Shown here piece after piece: positions 1 through 11,541 of a stretch of DNA of 64,000 nucleotides. Position 1 is the first letter of the stretch; the number at the start of each line of letters is the position of its first letter. Source of the DNA: Anagrus nilaparvatae (taxonomy: Eukaryota; Arthropoda; Insecta; Hymenoptera; Mymaridae); assembly GCA_022575985.1 (NCBI GenBank), contig JAKSXM010000107.1, forward strand, positions 3,658,001 through 3,722,000. The letters run 5' to 3'. The notes beneath the pieces are model-generated. The model was not told where the DNA came from. It saw only the letters and a program-made list of their open reading frames with translations, and did no database searches. A program made the translations under genes and the position numbers.

Positions 1-207
1 TGCTTGCACTGTCCGGGCCTGGATGACAAAGTAGAGCACACATTCTTCGAATGTGTGCGCTACGCGGAGGGGCGCCCGCCCTTTCCAATTCGGAGGCCGG
101 AGACGGTGGTCCCAGAAATGCTACGGAGTTCCGAAAACTGGAACAAAGTAGCAGAGTACGTAAGGACCACCTTGTTGGAGAAGAAGGAGGAGGGCTTTCT
201 ATCGTAG
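1..207 (+). CDS. C-terminal end of LINE ORF2 (reverse-transcriptase protein), partial
   Basis: The frame is open from base 1 to a TAG at 205-207 and gives about 68 residues. It starts with a C-x2-C-x9-H-x4-C cluster (CLHC...H...C), the CCHC knuckle that ends ORF2 proteins of the R1/TRAS group, then a short acidic/basic tail. The motif is seen directly; the assignment to an R1-like clade is from knowledge of that family. The rest of the protein, including the reverse transcriptase, lies outside the window. Confidence 0.75.
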   Translation, partial: CLHCPGLDDKVEHTFFECVRYAEGRPPFPIRRPETVVPEMLRSSENWNKVAEYVRTTLLEKKEEGFLS

Positions 208-483
208 AGAGCTCTCCTGTCCCTAGGCAGGGGGGAAGGCAGCGGCCAGCTGCCTAGGCTGCGCGTCCCAAACTGAAGTTATACCTTTCGGTTTCGGACA
301 AACAAGCGCGGGGGGTTTAAAGTGTGTTTATCCAGTAATAATCTGGGGCGTAGTCTCCCAGTTGTACACTTTGTACAACTGGGCGGTCATGGAAATTTGC
401 GGGTCTTTAAGGCCCGCAAACACTCCATGGCTGATGCAAGATTCACATATTTCCCTTAAATAAAAAAAAAAAAAAAAAAAAAA
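1..483 (+). mobile_element. 3' end of an R1-like non-LTR retrotransposon with poly(A) tail
   Basis: The window opens inside a LINE. Bases 1-207 encode the C-terminal end of ORF2, followed by about 250 bp of comparatively GC-rich 3' untranslated sequence and a run of about 22 A at 462-483. GC content falls sharply after the A run, which marks the insertion boundary. The element continues to the left of the window, so its length and 5' truncation cannot be judged. Confidence 0.8.
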
Positions 484-509
484 CACCTGCTCGGGGTGAA
501 CTTTTATAA

Positions 510-645
510 AAGTGGGGGTTACGCATTTGATTGCGCAGTAGAAACAGGTAAGTAGTGGGGATGTGCAGATGGATGCGCAATAGTTAATTGAAGTAGTGGG
601 GATTTGCAGTAGGATGCGCAGTATGTAAGGTGAAATAGTGGGAGT
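510..645 (+). repeat. four direct repeats of about 42 bp upstream of the polymerase gene
   Basis: A G-rich motif beginning AGTGGGG recurs at about 511, 554, 594 and 636 (spacing 43, 40-41, 42), and the first three copies end in TGCGCA. The array ends about 115 bp before a TATA box at 760, so it lies where upstream regulatory repeats would lie. A regulatory role is inferred only from position. Confidence 0.6.
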
Positions 646-754
646 AAATTATACGATTTAATTGGCTCGCACTAAATTAGGAGGAGCTTAGTATGCTCAC
701 CCTCTCTATCACATTATTTCTATTTCACTTGCACTAGTGCTCTCTTATGGACCG

Positions 755-910
755 AGAAATATATAAAAGAAACGTTCCCAAGCAGGAAAGATCATTATAT
801 TTTCTACTTTTTGATTGTTCCTCATCAATCTTAAAGTAAAGAAGTAGCTTTCCGGTTGTTCTTGATCAATCTTAAAGTTACGGCTCTAGTTGTGATTTAT
901 CAACTACAGT
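755..910 (+). promoter_or_regulatory. putative TATA promoter and 5' leader of the polymerase gene
   Basis: TATATAAAAG lies at 760-769. The following 130 bp contain two copies of a short leader motif (TGTTCNTNATCAATCTTAAAG at about 816 and 857). A 63 bp intron-like segment with good ends (GTAAGT...TTTTACAG, 1117-1179) separates this leader from the first coding block. The assignment as the core promoter of the gene at 1180-5697 is inferred from spacing and orientation. Confidence 0.45.
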
Positions 911-1179
911 TTTCGCTGCATCTCCATTTTGCTGTTGTTATTATCGTTGTTATTCTCGTTATAATATTTGCTTTTGTTATTGTTATATGTTATATTTGTT
1001 ATGATTGTTATAGTTTTTTATAATTGTTATAATTTTTATAATTTTATAACTGTTACCTAACATTTCATAATTTTTTAACGACTTTTACTACATCGACGAA
1101 GGGTTCACATTTGAATGTAAGTTGAAAACTTTTATATTTATTGTAAATTTAAGTTTTAAGTATTTATTGTATTTTACAG

Positions 1180-4100
1180 CATAACAACTATTGTCGATAT
1201 ATGTCGACAGATAAAGTTGGAGGCTGCTTCAAGTTTGCAAGCATGTAAGCAAGATTCAAATTTAGTTGAGGAGCATCTCAACTTAAACAAGTTACATTTG
1301 GAAATGGTGAAATATTTGTTTACGAACTCAGCTTTCAAGAGCTCTGAAAAGCAGACTTGTGAATTTACATATGCGTACCTTACCAGTATAAAGGATTCTT
1401 TGACATCACTAATTGTCAAAACCGGCCAGAGCGCTAATCAAATTCTTACTGGTGTGAAATGGATTCCTTTGGAAATAGCTTTTGAAAGAAACATTCAGAC
1501 TGGTATTATCAAAAATTTGTGTCATTTGGACATTAAACCATTTTTGGAAGATGCATATATATTCTTTAATGGAGTTGTTAGTGACATCATGCGTAAAAAG
1601 GGAGCAATCAAAGTATATACTATCCTTGTTGCAGAATATAGCGTTCAAACAGAGAATAAAAGTATGAGTTAAAATAAATACTTCAATACTGCAGCTATGA
1701 GTATCTTCCCAGCATCAAATGTACGTGAATGGTATACTAATTCTGTTATTAATCCACTATTAAAAGAAGTCGAAGAATTTGAGGAGAATGGATCTGGATG
1801 GTCTTTAAAATCCATATAATTTTTGAAAGTACACGCCAGCAAGTACAATCCAGTTCACGCAGGGTCTTCATATTTTAGATTACCACAAAAAATTATTAAT
1901 ACTCGTTCCTGTATTAATATAGAAAACAAGAAAGATAATATGTGTTTTAAGTGGTGTATTTTGTTAGGCCTTATGAAGAAGAATCCAAATTATAGAACTA
2001 CTTACCACGATAATTTAAAACGAGTAACTAAATATCAATACTATGAAAAAGAAGAAAACGTAAATTTTGTAGAGAACTTTCAGTATCCAATGGATCCTAC
2101 AAATATTGCAAAGTTTGAAAAAGACAACGCACATCTTAACATATCTGTAAATGTCTTTATTATGCAGAAATTTGGTGAAAAATATATTGTTTCACCTTAC
2201 CACGTAACAACCGAAAAAAAAGAAAATCATGTCAATTTATTGCTGGCTCAGGACCATTATGTCGACGAAGGTGATAAGAAAAAAGAAGAAGATGAAGCAG
2301 ACGAAGAAAATGCAATGAGCGAACGATTTTCTGGTTTGGAAAATTCAACGGTACCAGCAGCTAAGAAAAGAAAAATTGTTAGTGAAGATGAAGAACCCAA
2401 ATTTCACTATGTTTTTATTAATTCTTTATCTGGATTTCTTAGAAAATAAACAGCAAATCCCAATGGTATAAAAAAAATATGCGACCGTTGCTTGCATTAT
2501 TTTTATGATGAATGAATGTAAGATAAAACTACCAGATGAAGGTTTCAAGAATATTACGTTTACGAATTCGAATCTGTTTTAAAGAAACCAGCTGATGGTT
2601 CTGATCCTAAAATATGCCAACTCCATGAAGCTTTTAGTGTAGGTTATTACTTAAAGTGTAGTTATGATAATCGTTTGTCAAAATACGATTTTTATAGAGG
2701 ACCAGAACCAACAAAATGGTTTATAAACCAGCTACGTGAATTCGCGAAATTTGCTGACATGGTCTTTGACTCTCAGAATCAAATACCAATGCTACCGTTA
2801 ACTCCAGAAGAAGACGAGGCTCATGAAAATGCAACTGAATGTCACATGTGTGGAATTAATGGCTTTGAAGATGAAAATCGACATAAAGTACATGACCACT
2901 GCCATCTGACGGGAAAATATAGAGGCCCAGCACATAGATCTTGCAACGTCAATTACAAAATCTCCAACACAATAAGTGTAGTTTTTCACAATTTGTCAGG
3001 CTATGACTCACATTATTTGATCAAGGATTCGGCTCTTGCATGTAAGGGAGACGTTGATATCATTCCTAAGACCAGCGAAAAGTACATATCCTTCACCAAG
3101 AAGCAAATAGATGGTTATAATGTAAACTACAAGTTTATCGACTCCTACAAGTTTATGAATTCGTCGCTAGATAAATTGGCTTCATATTTACATTCGTATG
3201 AAATTTTGAAAAGTCAGTTTCTAGGAATGAGCGACGAATTAATTAATCTTCTCTGCAGAAAAGGCATTTTTCCATACAGCTACGTTGACTGTGTCGAAAA
3301 GTTAAATGAAAATAAATTTGCCACCGAAAGAAGAATTCGACAACATTTTGTTGGAAATACCCATCTGCAGAGACGATTACTTACATGCAGAAAAAGTATG
3401 GGATACGTTCAACATCAAAGACCTAGGAGAATATTCAGACTTATACCTGAAAACGGATGTCATGCTTTTAGCTGAGGTAATTAAATAAAAAAATTTAATT
3501 TATTATATTTTCTTTACTAATTTTTTATATGTAATATTTTTATTAATTTAACCAATAAATTGGTTAATTTTCAACTAATAGTCACGTAACAGTGTTTCGC
3601 CATAGTGTATTAGGTTGGCTCGTCAGTAGACTCCTAATACACCTTATCTAGACACCGTTTAATTATTTAAAAAACAAAAAATATTAAAATTATAAAATTA
3701 TTTTTTTTTGAAATTTGTGTAAGTACTTGCCTTGCACATGTTCCTAAAACGACTAAAAATGCTTGCTTTTGTATACCGTTAGAAAGAAGAAGTTTTGTTT
3801 TCTCTCTCTAATTTTAATACAGCTAGCATTTTTATTCTATTAATTTTATAAAATTACATTCAGAGATTTTTTAAATTTAATAAGGCTAAAAATAACACGA
3901 ACTGATAAATCAGTATCAAAAAATGTCATAGCCTTATTTTTGAAAATAAATTTAAAATAAATGTTAAAGCTTCTAATCAAATAAATAAAATTTCTAAAAT
4001 ATAGAAATTTTATTTTTTATGACCAACGTAACCCAATTAAATGTAATATTTTTATTAATTTAACCAATAAATTGGTTAATTTTCAACTATTTTTTTTACA

Positions 4101-5697
4101 GGTTTGTGAAAATTTCCGGGAGAATGGACTGAAAACTTATGGTCTGGATCCCATGCACTATTACACGACTCCTGGATTTACATGGGATGTCATGTTGAAA
4201 TATACTAAACTCAATTTGCAGCTGCTTGATGATATTGACATGGTTATGTTCATCGAAAATGGTATTCGTGGAGGTATCAGTCAGTGCAGCAACCGTTACG
4301 CCAAGGCCAACAATGAATACATGAAACCTGAGAACTTCAGAAGTGAGGATGAAATCAGATATCTCATGTATTATGACGTAAATAACCTCTATGGCTGGGC
4401 AATGGGACACTCACTTCCTTATGGTAATTTCGAATGGGTCGATGAAAAGGACTTCTACACCACCGACTACAATGTCAACGACGATTCGCCAGTTGGCTAC
4501 ATCCTTGAAGTCGATCTCAAATATCCAAAGGAACTTCACGATGAACATAACGATCTTCCATTCTGTCCAGAATACGTTAAGCCTCCAGGTTCCAGTCAAG
4601 AAAAGTTGCTCACAACACTTCACGATAAGAAAAACTACGTGATACACCACAAATACTTGCAGTATGCCTTAAAAAATAAATTAAAACTGAAAAAAATTCA
4701 TCGTGTACTCAAGTTCAATCAGGCACCATGGTTGAGAAGCTACATTGAATTAAACACACGGCTAAGGGCTATGCCATTTACCGAGTTTGAGAAGAATTTC
4801 TATAAATTGATGAACAACGCAATCTATGGTAAATAAAAAAATTATTAAAATTATTACCTAAAAAAGTTATTTAATATTTTTTTTCTTACTTTTTTTTGTT
4901 CAGGTAAAACCATGGAAAACGTCCGTAATAGGAAAGTCGTGAAGCTCAAGTCATACTGGTATGGTCGCTATGGAGCTGAAGCGTATATTGGTAAACCAAA
5001 TTTTAAGAACTGCACTATTTTCACACCAGAACTTGTCGCAATCGAACTCTCAAAGACCGAAGTCTACATAGATAAACCAATCTACGCAGGTTTTTGCATC
5101 TTAGACTTTTCAAAAGTTTGTCTTTACGATTTTCATTATGGCTTCATGAAAGACCAGCTAAAGGACAACTGTAAGCTTTTGTATTGTGACACAGATTCTT
5201 TGATATACGATATCAAGGGCCATGATGTATATGAAATGATGAAAACCAATCAAGATTGTTTCGACACCTCAGATTATCCAATACCCAATCCCTATGGTAT
5301 ACAAAGGTTACACAAAAAAAAGGTCGGTAAAATCAAGGACGAATGCAACGGTCGTATAGTTTACGAGGTCTTGGGTCTTCGTAGCAAAGCCTACATGATT
5401 CTATTTGAAGATGCAGTATTCGCTAAAAAACTCAAGGGTATCAATTCACACGTCGTTGCTACAACAATTGAGCCAGACGATTACAGACGGTGCCTTTTTG
5501 AACACAAACTTCTATATAGGGATCAGTACAACATTAGGTCTAGATTTCATAATTTAGCTACAGAGAAGACTACAAAATTAGCCTTATCTCCATTTGACAA
5601 CAAAAGATGTCGCGTCAAAGACTCTACAGACACATTTTCCTGGGGTCAATATAAAATCACTGAGGAAAAGATTAAATATGCTACAGAGACTAAATAA
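1180..5697 (+). pseudogene. decayed spliced type-B DNA polymerase with HNH/endonuclease VII domain (Polinton/adinto-like)
   Basis: This is a protein-primed-type family B DNA polymerase of the kind carried by Polinton/Maverick and related virus-like elements. In order it shows: an N-terminal region (1200-1820); the MCFKW block at about 1940; a Cys/His endonuclease VII-like stretch (CHMCG, HDHCHLTGKYRG) at about 2830-2960; exonuclease-like HNLSGYDSHY near 2990; polymerase motif A (YDVNNLYGWAM) near 4370; the NNAIYGK block ending exon 3; and the catalytic YCDTDSL near 5185. Two introns with canonical ends interrupt it: 3477-4101 and 4829-4903. Exons join in phase. Breaks include a TAA near 1670, a TAA at 1817, the end of a frame at 2449 and a frame change near 2537, so the copy cannot make a full protein. 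From about 2540 onward the two later exons are clean. Host-like introns in such a gene suggest long residence in a nuclear genome. Confidence 0.8.
3529..4089. repeat. 463 bp insertion between identical 49 bp direct repeats inside the polymerase intron
   Basis: An identical 49 bp sequence occurs at 3529-3577 and 4041-4089. It contains the palindrome TTAACCAATAAATTGGTTAA. The 463 bp between the copies has several potential hairpins (for example GTGTATTAGG with CCTAATACAC near 3606-3641, and AAGGCTA with TAGCCTT near 3883-3935) but no clear terminal inverted repeat. The whole lies in the first coding intron, so splicing would remove it. A 49 bp target duplication is far longer than usual, so a duplication or recombination event is the alternative. 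Confidence 0.7.
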
Positions 5698-5706
5698 AAC
5701 TTGTAT

Positions 5707-7437
5707 ATATATGGGTGGTTCCAGTACTTTTCGTACAGATTAGGGCGCACTCATGTCACCGATTGAGCTCAAATTTTAGGGAATAGTTTTGGATTACAAA
5801 AAAGTCACTCAGCCAAAATTTTAGCCCTCTAGCACCTCATGGGGCCGAAATATGGCCGTTTAAAGGTCAAAAAATAGCCTAATTTAGCCCTTTTTTAAAA
5901 TTACGCCATTCCCTTAAATTTAATTCAAATTTCATTTACTGATCGCATTTTAACCGCTAAAGAGTCTAAATTTCGTAAAAAAATTTTTAGCCAATTCCAT
6001 GGAGTCAACTTTTTTTGGCATTGATAAACGTAAAATTAATTTTATTAAAACAGCTGATTTTCAAAATAATACCGTGGCTTAAAATCAAAAGTTTTTCTGG
6101 TTGGTTGCAATTTTTTTGTCTACTCAAGACCTTTCAAATGCGACCCTAAAATTTAAATCGGTGGATTTAAACCGGAGATATTTTGATTTTAGTGGCGGCT
6201 GTTTTTGAAAAATGCGTTTTTTTGACATTTTTCGCCACCTGGCATTTTTTTCTAAGTGCTTTAAAATGTCTGAAAATTTCAGGAAAATAAGTTTAATATA
6301 TGTACTACAAATTTCATAAAAAATTTCTTTGCTTATTTGCCTTTAAAGCCCTTTTTTGACTCATGCAAATTCAGCCTTTCCATTTTCCGGAATTTTCCAT
6401 TTTTCGGGTTTTTTGTAATCGAATGAAAATTCTGAATCTATTTTTGGATTCCTCGGAAAATTTTACTATAGACCTTCTTTTTTAAGTAATTTTGAACATC
6501 TCTGTGATGCTGTATAAAAAAAAGAAGAGATTTTGCATAAAAAAAAAAAAAAAAAAATTGAAATTGATAAAATTAAAATTTTTTTTTTTGTCAGTTTTAT
6601 AAATTTCAATTTATTTTTATTTTTATGCAAATTCTTTTTTCTATTTTTTATACAGCATCACTGAGATGTTCAAAATTACTTAAAAAAGATGATCTATAGT
6701 AAAATTTCCCGAGGAATCTAAAAATCGAGTCAGAATTTTCATTAGATTACAGGAAAACCCGCAAAATGGAGAATTCCGGAAAATGGAAAGGTTGAATTTG
6801 CATGAGTCAAAAAAGGGCTTTAAAGGCAAATAAGCAAAGAAATTTTTTATGAAATATGTAGTACATATATTGAACTTATTTTATTGAAATTTTCAGACAT
6901 TTTAAAGCATTTAGAAAAAAATGCCAGGTGTCGAAAAATTTAAAAAAAACGCATTTTTCAAAAACAGCCGCCACTAACATCAAAATATCTCCGGTTTAAA
7001 TCCACCTATTTAAATTTTAGGGTCGCATTTGAAAGGTCTTGAGTAGACAAAAAAATTGCAACCAACCAGAAGAATTTTTAAGTTGATTTTAAGCCACGGT
7101 ATTATTTTGAAAATCAGCTTTTTAATAAAATTCATTTTACGTTTATCAATGCCAAAAAATTTTTTTACGAAATTTTGACTCTATAGCGGTTAAAATGCGA
7201 TCAGTAAGATGAAATTTGAAGTAAATTTAAGGGAATGGCGTAATTTTAAAAAAGGGCTAAATTAGGCTATTTTTGGACCTTTAAACGGCCATATTTCGGC
7301 CCCATGAGGTGCTAGAAGGCTAAAATTTTGGCTGAGTGACTTTTTTGTAACCCTAAACTATTCCCTAAAATTTGAGCTCAACCGGTGACACGAGTGCGCC
7401 TTAATCTGCACGAAAAGTACTGGAACCACCCATATAT
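5707..7437. mobile_element. 1.73 kb fold-back element with arms of about 820 bp
   Basis: The left end (ATATATGGGTGGTTCCAGTA at 5707) is the reverse complement of the right end at 7437. The two arms stay alignable almost to a centre near 6570, where an A-run and a T-run form the loop. Arms differ at scattered bases, so the element is not recent. No coding frame is seen. Flanks are TA-rich, so a TA target site is possible but not proven. It lies only 10 bp after the polymerase stop codon. Confidence 0.85.
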
Positions 7438-7914
7438 TTGTAAATAAATTTCTAATTTTATTTTTTAATGTAAAAAATTTCTATATAACCTAACTGACTT
7501 ATTTTTTTTTACCTTATTCTAACCTATTTCCTATCTAACCTAACTTATTTACTTGTATAAAAAAAAAATTATATTAAGGTTAAAAAAATTGTATTTATCC
7601 TAAGTGACTTGTTTCCATGTAATAAGATATATATATGAATTTAAGTTTATGTAAAAAGTAGCGCATTTCGGCGCAGTTTATGAGAAATCCGCGCAGTTTA
7701 TATGAAAAACCGACCGCTGACAATTTATAAATGATAAGTTACCGACATATGATAAGTTACCGATATATGACAAATTATTGATAGATGATAAGTTACCGAT
7801 AGATGGTAAATTAAATATGTTACTTTCATATGTGTTACTATTAATTAATTAATTTTTTTGTGACTTCTCAAATAAATAATTTAAAAATTTTCATCATCGA
7901 AGCCATTTTTTAAA
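7438..7914. other. gene-free AT-rich stretch with an 18 bp tandem repeat
   Basis: Insect-style AACCTAACCT-like runs occupy 7480-7560. A short duplication of GCGCAGTTTAT lies at 7671-7702. At 7732-7811 the unit TGATAAGTTACCGACATA is repeated 4.4 times with small changes. No gene is seen. Confidence 0.6.
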
Positions 7915-8487
7915 TTAAAATGAAAGTCTTTTTTTAGCTTTGTATTTCCTACTATTAACTGCTAAAAGACGTCCATTATATTTTACAAAAATATTAAATT
8001 GATCTTGACATTTTATACAACCTTTTTCAGGCGACAATTCAAAATGTAAAAAACATCTAACTTTAATAGAAGGAGTTTTGGGTTTGATGGGAGTTGGTTT
8101 TTTAAAATATACTGGAAGAGTGTTTTCAAAAGGTTCACATGGAGAATTGGAAGGAGTTTTTGGTTCATCAAGAGATAAGGTTATGAGATTTTGATGGACA
8201 GCAGGTTGCGGAGGAGGAGGATTTTCAATAGGATCGGCATTATGGTGTACTAAAGGTTGTGGAGGAAGATTTTGAAAAGGTTTGGGATTATAGTGGACTA
8301 AAGGTTCTGGAGGAAGATTTTGAATAGGTTCGGGATTTTGATGGACTAAAGGTTGTGGAGGAAGTTTTTGAATAGGTATTAAAGGTGGATTATTTAAATT
8401 TAATCCTTGTAGTGCTTTATATAATTTTAATTGTCGTCTACTCGGATTTCGCATTTCACGATCAAATAAAATAATTTTTCTAACCAC
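7915..8487 (-). CDS. proline-rich protein with four 16-20 residue repeats, unknown function
   Basis: This open frame encodes 190 residues with no N-terminal signal or membrane segment. After a basic start (MVRKIILFDREMRNPSRRQ) come four tandem copies of a unit of the form P-x-Q-N-L-P-P-x-P-L-V-H-x-N (about residues 37-102). A basic C-terminal third follows with a possible metal site (CFLH...CIKC) and ends KAKKRLSF. The ATG is preceded by a possible intron (donor GTGAGT, about 8553-8559 on the minus strand, acceptor just before the start), so a short upstream exon is possible. The family is not recognised. It converges on the polymerase gene and could belong to the same element. The intact frame and the repeat-bearing sequence support a real gene. 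Confidence 0.5.
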   Translation of the reverse strand: MVRKIILFDREMRNPSRRQLKLYKALQGLNLNNPPLIPIQKLPPQPLVHQNPEPIQNLPPEPLVHYNPKPFQNLPPQPLVHHNADPIENPPPPQPAVHQNLITLSLDEPKTPSNSPCEPFENTLPVYFKKPTPIKPKTPSIKVRCFLHFELSPEKGCIKCQDQFNIFVKYNGRLLAVNSRKYKAKKRLSF

Positions 8488-9012
8488 TTTAATATAGAAA
8501 AAAAATTTTAATTTAAATTAAATATAAAAAAAATATTTTGAAAACAAATTATACTCACTGTTAATCTAAATTCTCCAAAAAAAAACAGCAGTGAAAAATT
8601 AAAAATCTCCAAGTTTTGGATGTCACGTCTTCTTCAAGAGTTGGTTGAATAGGACACAACCTTAACTGCAGTTCAAAGCTTCGAGGATGAATTAGCACAA
8701 CCAGAGAGCTTCGTATTTTTTCTTTGCTAGCGGATGATTAAGAACAACTAAAAGCGAGCAAAAAAGTGATCGGTCTGTGGTTCCGTCCTCTCATTTATTC
8801 CCTCAGACCTCGGTTATACTAACCAATCATAAATATGTTCCCCTTCTACTACACACATGAGTAGTAGTTAAAGCGCAACCCTACTCTTACTCTTTTTCAA
8901 CTGCGCAGTTGCCAATGTCACCCCTTCCCTATTTTCTATACGATGAGTCATGCTCACCTGCGTAACAGAAAAAAATTAACGGTTTTACAAGTTTAAACTA
9001 AAAAAACCGTTA
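8488..9012 (-). promoter_or_regulatory. probable 5' leader and promoter region of the proline-rich gene
   Basis: Read on the minus strand, this mixed-composition block contains AGTTGTTCTTAATCATC, similar to the leader motif of the polymerase gene, and a GCGCAGTTG motif upstream, again similar to the repeats before the polymerase promoter. Base composition is clearly less AT-rich than its surroundings. No TATA box as clear as the one at 760 is seen. The call rests on position and on the shared motifs. Confidence 0.3.
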
Positions 9013-10740
9013 CTTTTATTTTTCTTGCGAGAATGTTCTCGAATAATATTTAAAATACGCCGTATATTACTTTTTTATTAAAGTAATAATATGCTGCTTT
9101 TATACAGTGGCAATAGTAGGGGAACGCTTTCTTCCCTCAGTTAAGACAACAGACTTCTCAAGCTTTTAGGATCGAATATTTCTTATTTTGGGAAAGAATC
9201 TTCCCCAAATTTTTAAATAATAGAATTAGAGTAGTAAAAACTGCAATCTTCTTTATCGGCGGAAGGTATTTTGGGAGGTATTTCTTATTTTGAGATAGCA
9301 GCGCTCCAAAAACATAAGAAAGATTTTATACAAATTTAGGGGAAGATTCTTTTCCGAATGGGATATCTGCTTCCCCGTACTTTTGTCAGTGTATATATAT
9401 ATATAATATAACGAAAATATGAAGCGCGCCAACTCCCTCAGATTATATTTCATGTTTAATTGAAATAAAACTGTAGTTTAATTTATAAATAAAAAATTGT
9501 ACAGTGAGATGTTAATTTCAAATAATGAACTTTTTCATAACTTTAATAAATCATTATTATTTTTTATTTTCAAAATTTATCTCGAGAAAAAAATATTACA
9601 TTATTGTCCCCGGGTGTTACGCACCTCAGACCAGAACGCTTTTCATCCCTCAAAATAAATTTTTCTTTTGTCTTGGACAGTGAAAATTTATAATAGGATG
9701 ATCAAATATTCAAATTAGTTTTCGTATATTATGTATCACATCTACAGATGTAATGTTTTATTATAGTTTAAACATTATTTTATTAAAATTTATAATTATT
9801 TTTACAGATTATAACAATAAATTTGAAAATTAATTTTAAAATCGTTTTACATATTTATATACAGCGCGCGGCTGATACAGCAGAGCAAAAATGAATCGAT
9901 TAATTAGATAAAATCAAAGACGAAATTTTTCAATTTTTCATGTGAGAATATTCTCAGAAAAAAAACGGTTTTGCAAGTTGTAACTTGTAAAACCGTTACT
10001 TCAATTTTTCATGTGAGAATATTCTTGAATAATATTTAAAACACACCCTATGTTACTTTTTTATTACTTTATATATATATATGTAAAATATAATTTTTTT
10101 AAATAAATAAAATATTTTGAATCCATTTTCAATTAAAAATTTTTTTTTTTAAATGCGTGTTTTGATGAAAAAATAAGGTATCCAAAGTATGGACAAATTT
10201 AGTAGCTTCTAAAATGAGAAAAAATGATAATAAATGTTTCGTCATAAACAATAAAAAAAGAAATATACAGTTCCGGTGAAAAACACCCATATATGCAAGT
10301 TTAGATAAAATGTTTAAAATCGTTCTTCCAAGAGAAATTTTTAATATAGGTATATGCAGTTAGTTAGAGGAAATTCTCAGGGATCTAATGGTATGGGTCT
10401 CATAGTCGATAATTGTGAAAATTTTTGAGATAACAGGGTATAAAGATAAGTAAATATTACATAAGTCTTATGGAGAAAATTTCGGAAGTTAATAATTTTT
10501 GATAAAAAATCGCGAATTTACCAATGTAGATAGCGATAAAATAAAAATAATGATATTATAAATAAAAAAATATTCATAATAAATAAATTTTTTAACTTTA
10601 TGATAATAATAGTGTAAAGCTTATCATAAATTACAAAAGCCAACATCAACCCTACCTTATTTTTCATATATTGTATTTGAAAACATACTCACACAAGGCA
10701 GAAAAAACGGGTTTTTAAGTTGTAACTTGTAAAACCGTTA
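8979..10740. repeat. dispersed hairpin family, three copies
   Basis: The stem ACGGTTTTNCAAGTT / AACTTGTAAAACCGT occurs at 8979-9012, 9965-9996 and about 10709-10739. The middle copy is a near-perfect 32 bp palindrome. Copies 1 and 2 are followed by the same sequence (GAGAATRTTCTNGAATAATA). The copies probably mark ends of small non-coding elements. Between them the DNA is AT-rich and gene-free, with a weak inverted repeat at about 9180-9390. Confidence 0.55.
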
Positions 10741-11312
10741 CTTCAATTTTTGTTTATATAAAATTTTTAAATAAATAAAATATAATGGTAGTATATTTTA
10801 GATGGTTTTATTTAAAATAAAAATAAAACGATTACTAATCCAAGATTATTAAATAAAAAAATCTCATAGTATTATAAAATCATAGTATTATAAAATAATT
10901 AAATTAAAAATTTTCAAAAATCCCGGTTTTTAACTATATTATCGATCGTGTAAATCAGACCAAAAATATAATATCGATCGTGTAAATCGGCCCTAACGCT
11001 AAATTTACTTCGCACATAAAAAAACTGCGATCTCTCTTTCTCTTCCTCTCCGGTGTGTGAATAATCATTATCAAATAGATAAAATTTAATTATTTTTTTT
11101 TACGTTAAAATATAAAAAAGATTTGATTTTTTTTTTCATTTCAATATAAGTACTAATATTATTATAAAAAAAAAAGAAAAAATTTAGTATATAATGAATA
11201 AAGTAAGATAAATAATCTTATTAAATAGATTTTAAATCCTAACCTTAAAAACAAAATTTTTTCACTTTAATCTAAAAAATTAATTTTTTATTTTTATTTG
11301 CTAAAATTAAAT
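10741..11312. other. AT-rich, gene-free interval with a short direct repeat
   Basis: The only structure seen is TATCGATCGTGTAAATC, which occurs twice (about 10939 and 10972). The next gene's first ATG is at 11313. Confidence 0.4.
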
Positions 11313-11541
11313 ATGAAATTAAGAAGTCGTGATTTTTCATATAAAGAAGAATCGCTTAAAAGGTATTATGATTTTTATTATTTTATTTAAATATCTTTTT
11401 TTTTTTTAATAGAGAGGAAGAGACAAAGTGTGATGTACAGGCAAAAAAAAAGAAAAGTTATAAGCTTAAATGATGTAGCAACATCTGAACCAACAACTAC
11501 AGTACAAAGAAAAAAAAATGCAGGTTCTTCTTCTTCTATAG

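Noticed and set aside
9253..9453. 66-residue minus-strand frame
   Set aside because: Crosses a weak inverted repeat and a (TA)n run; no protein-like features.
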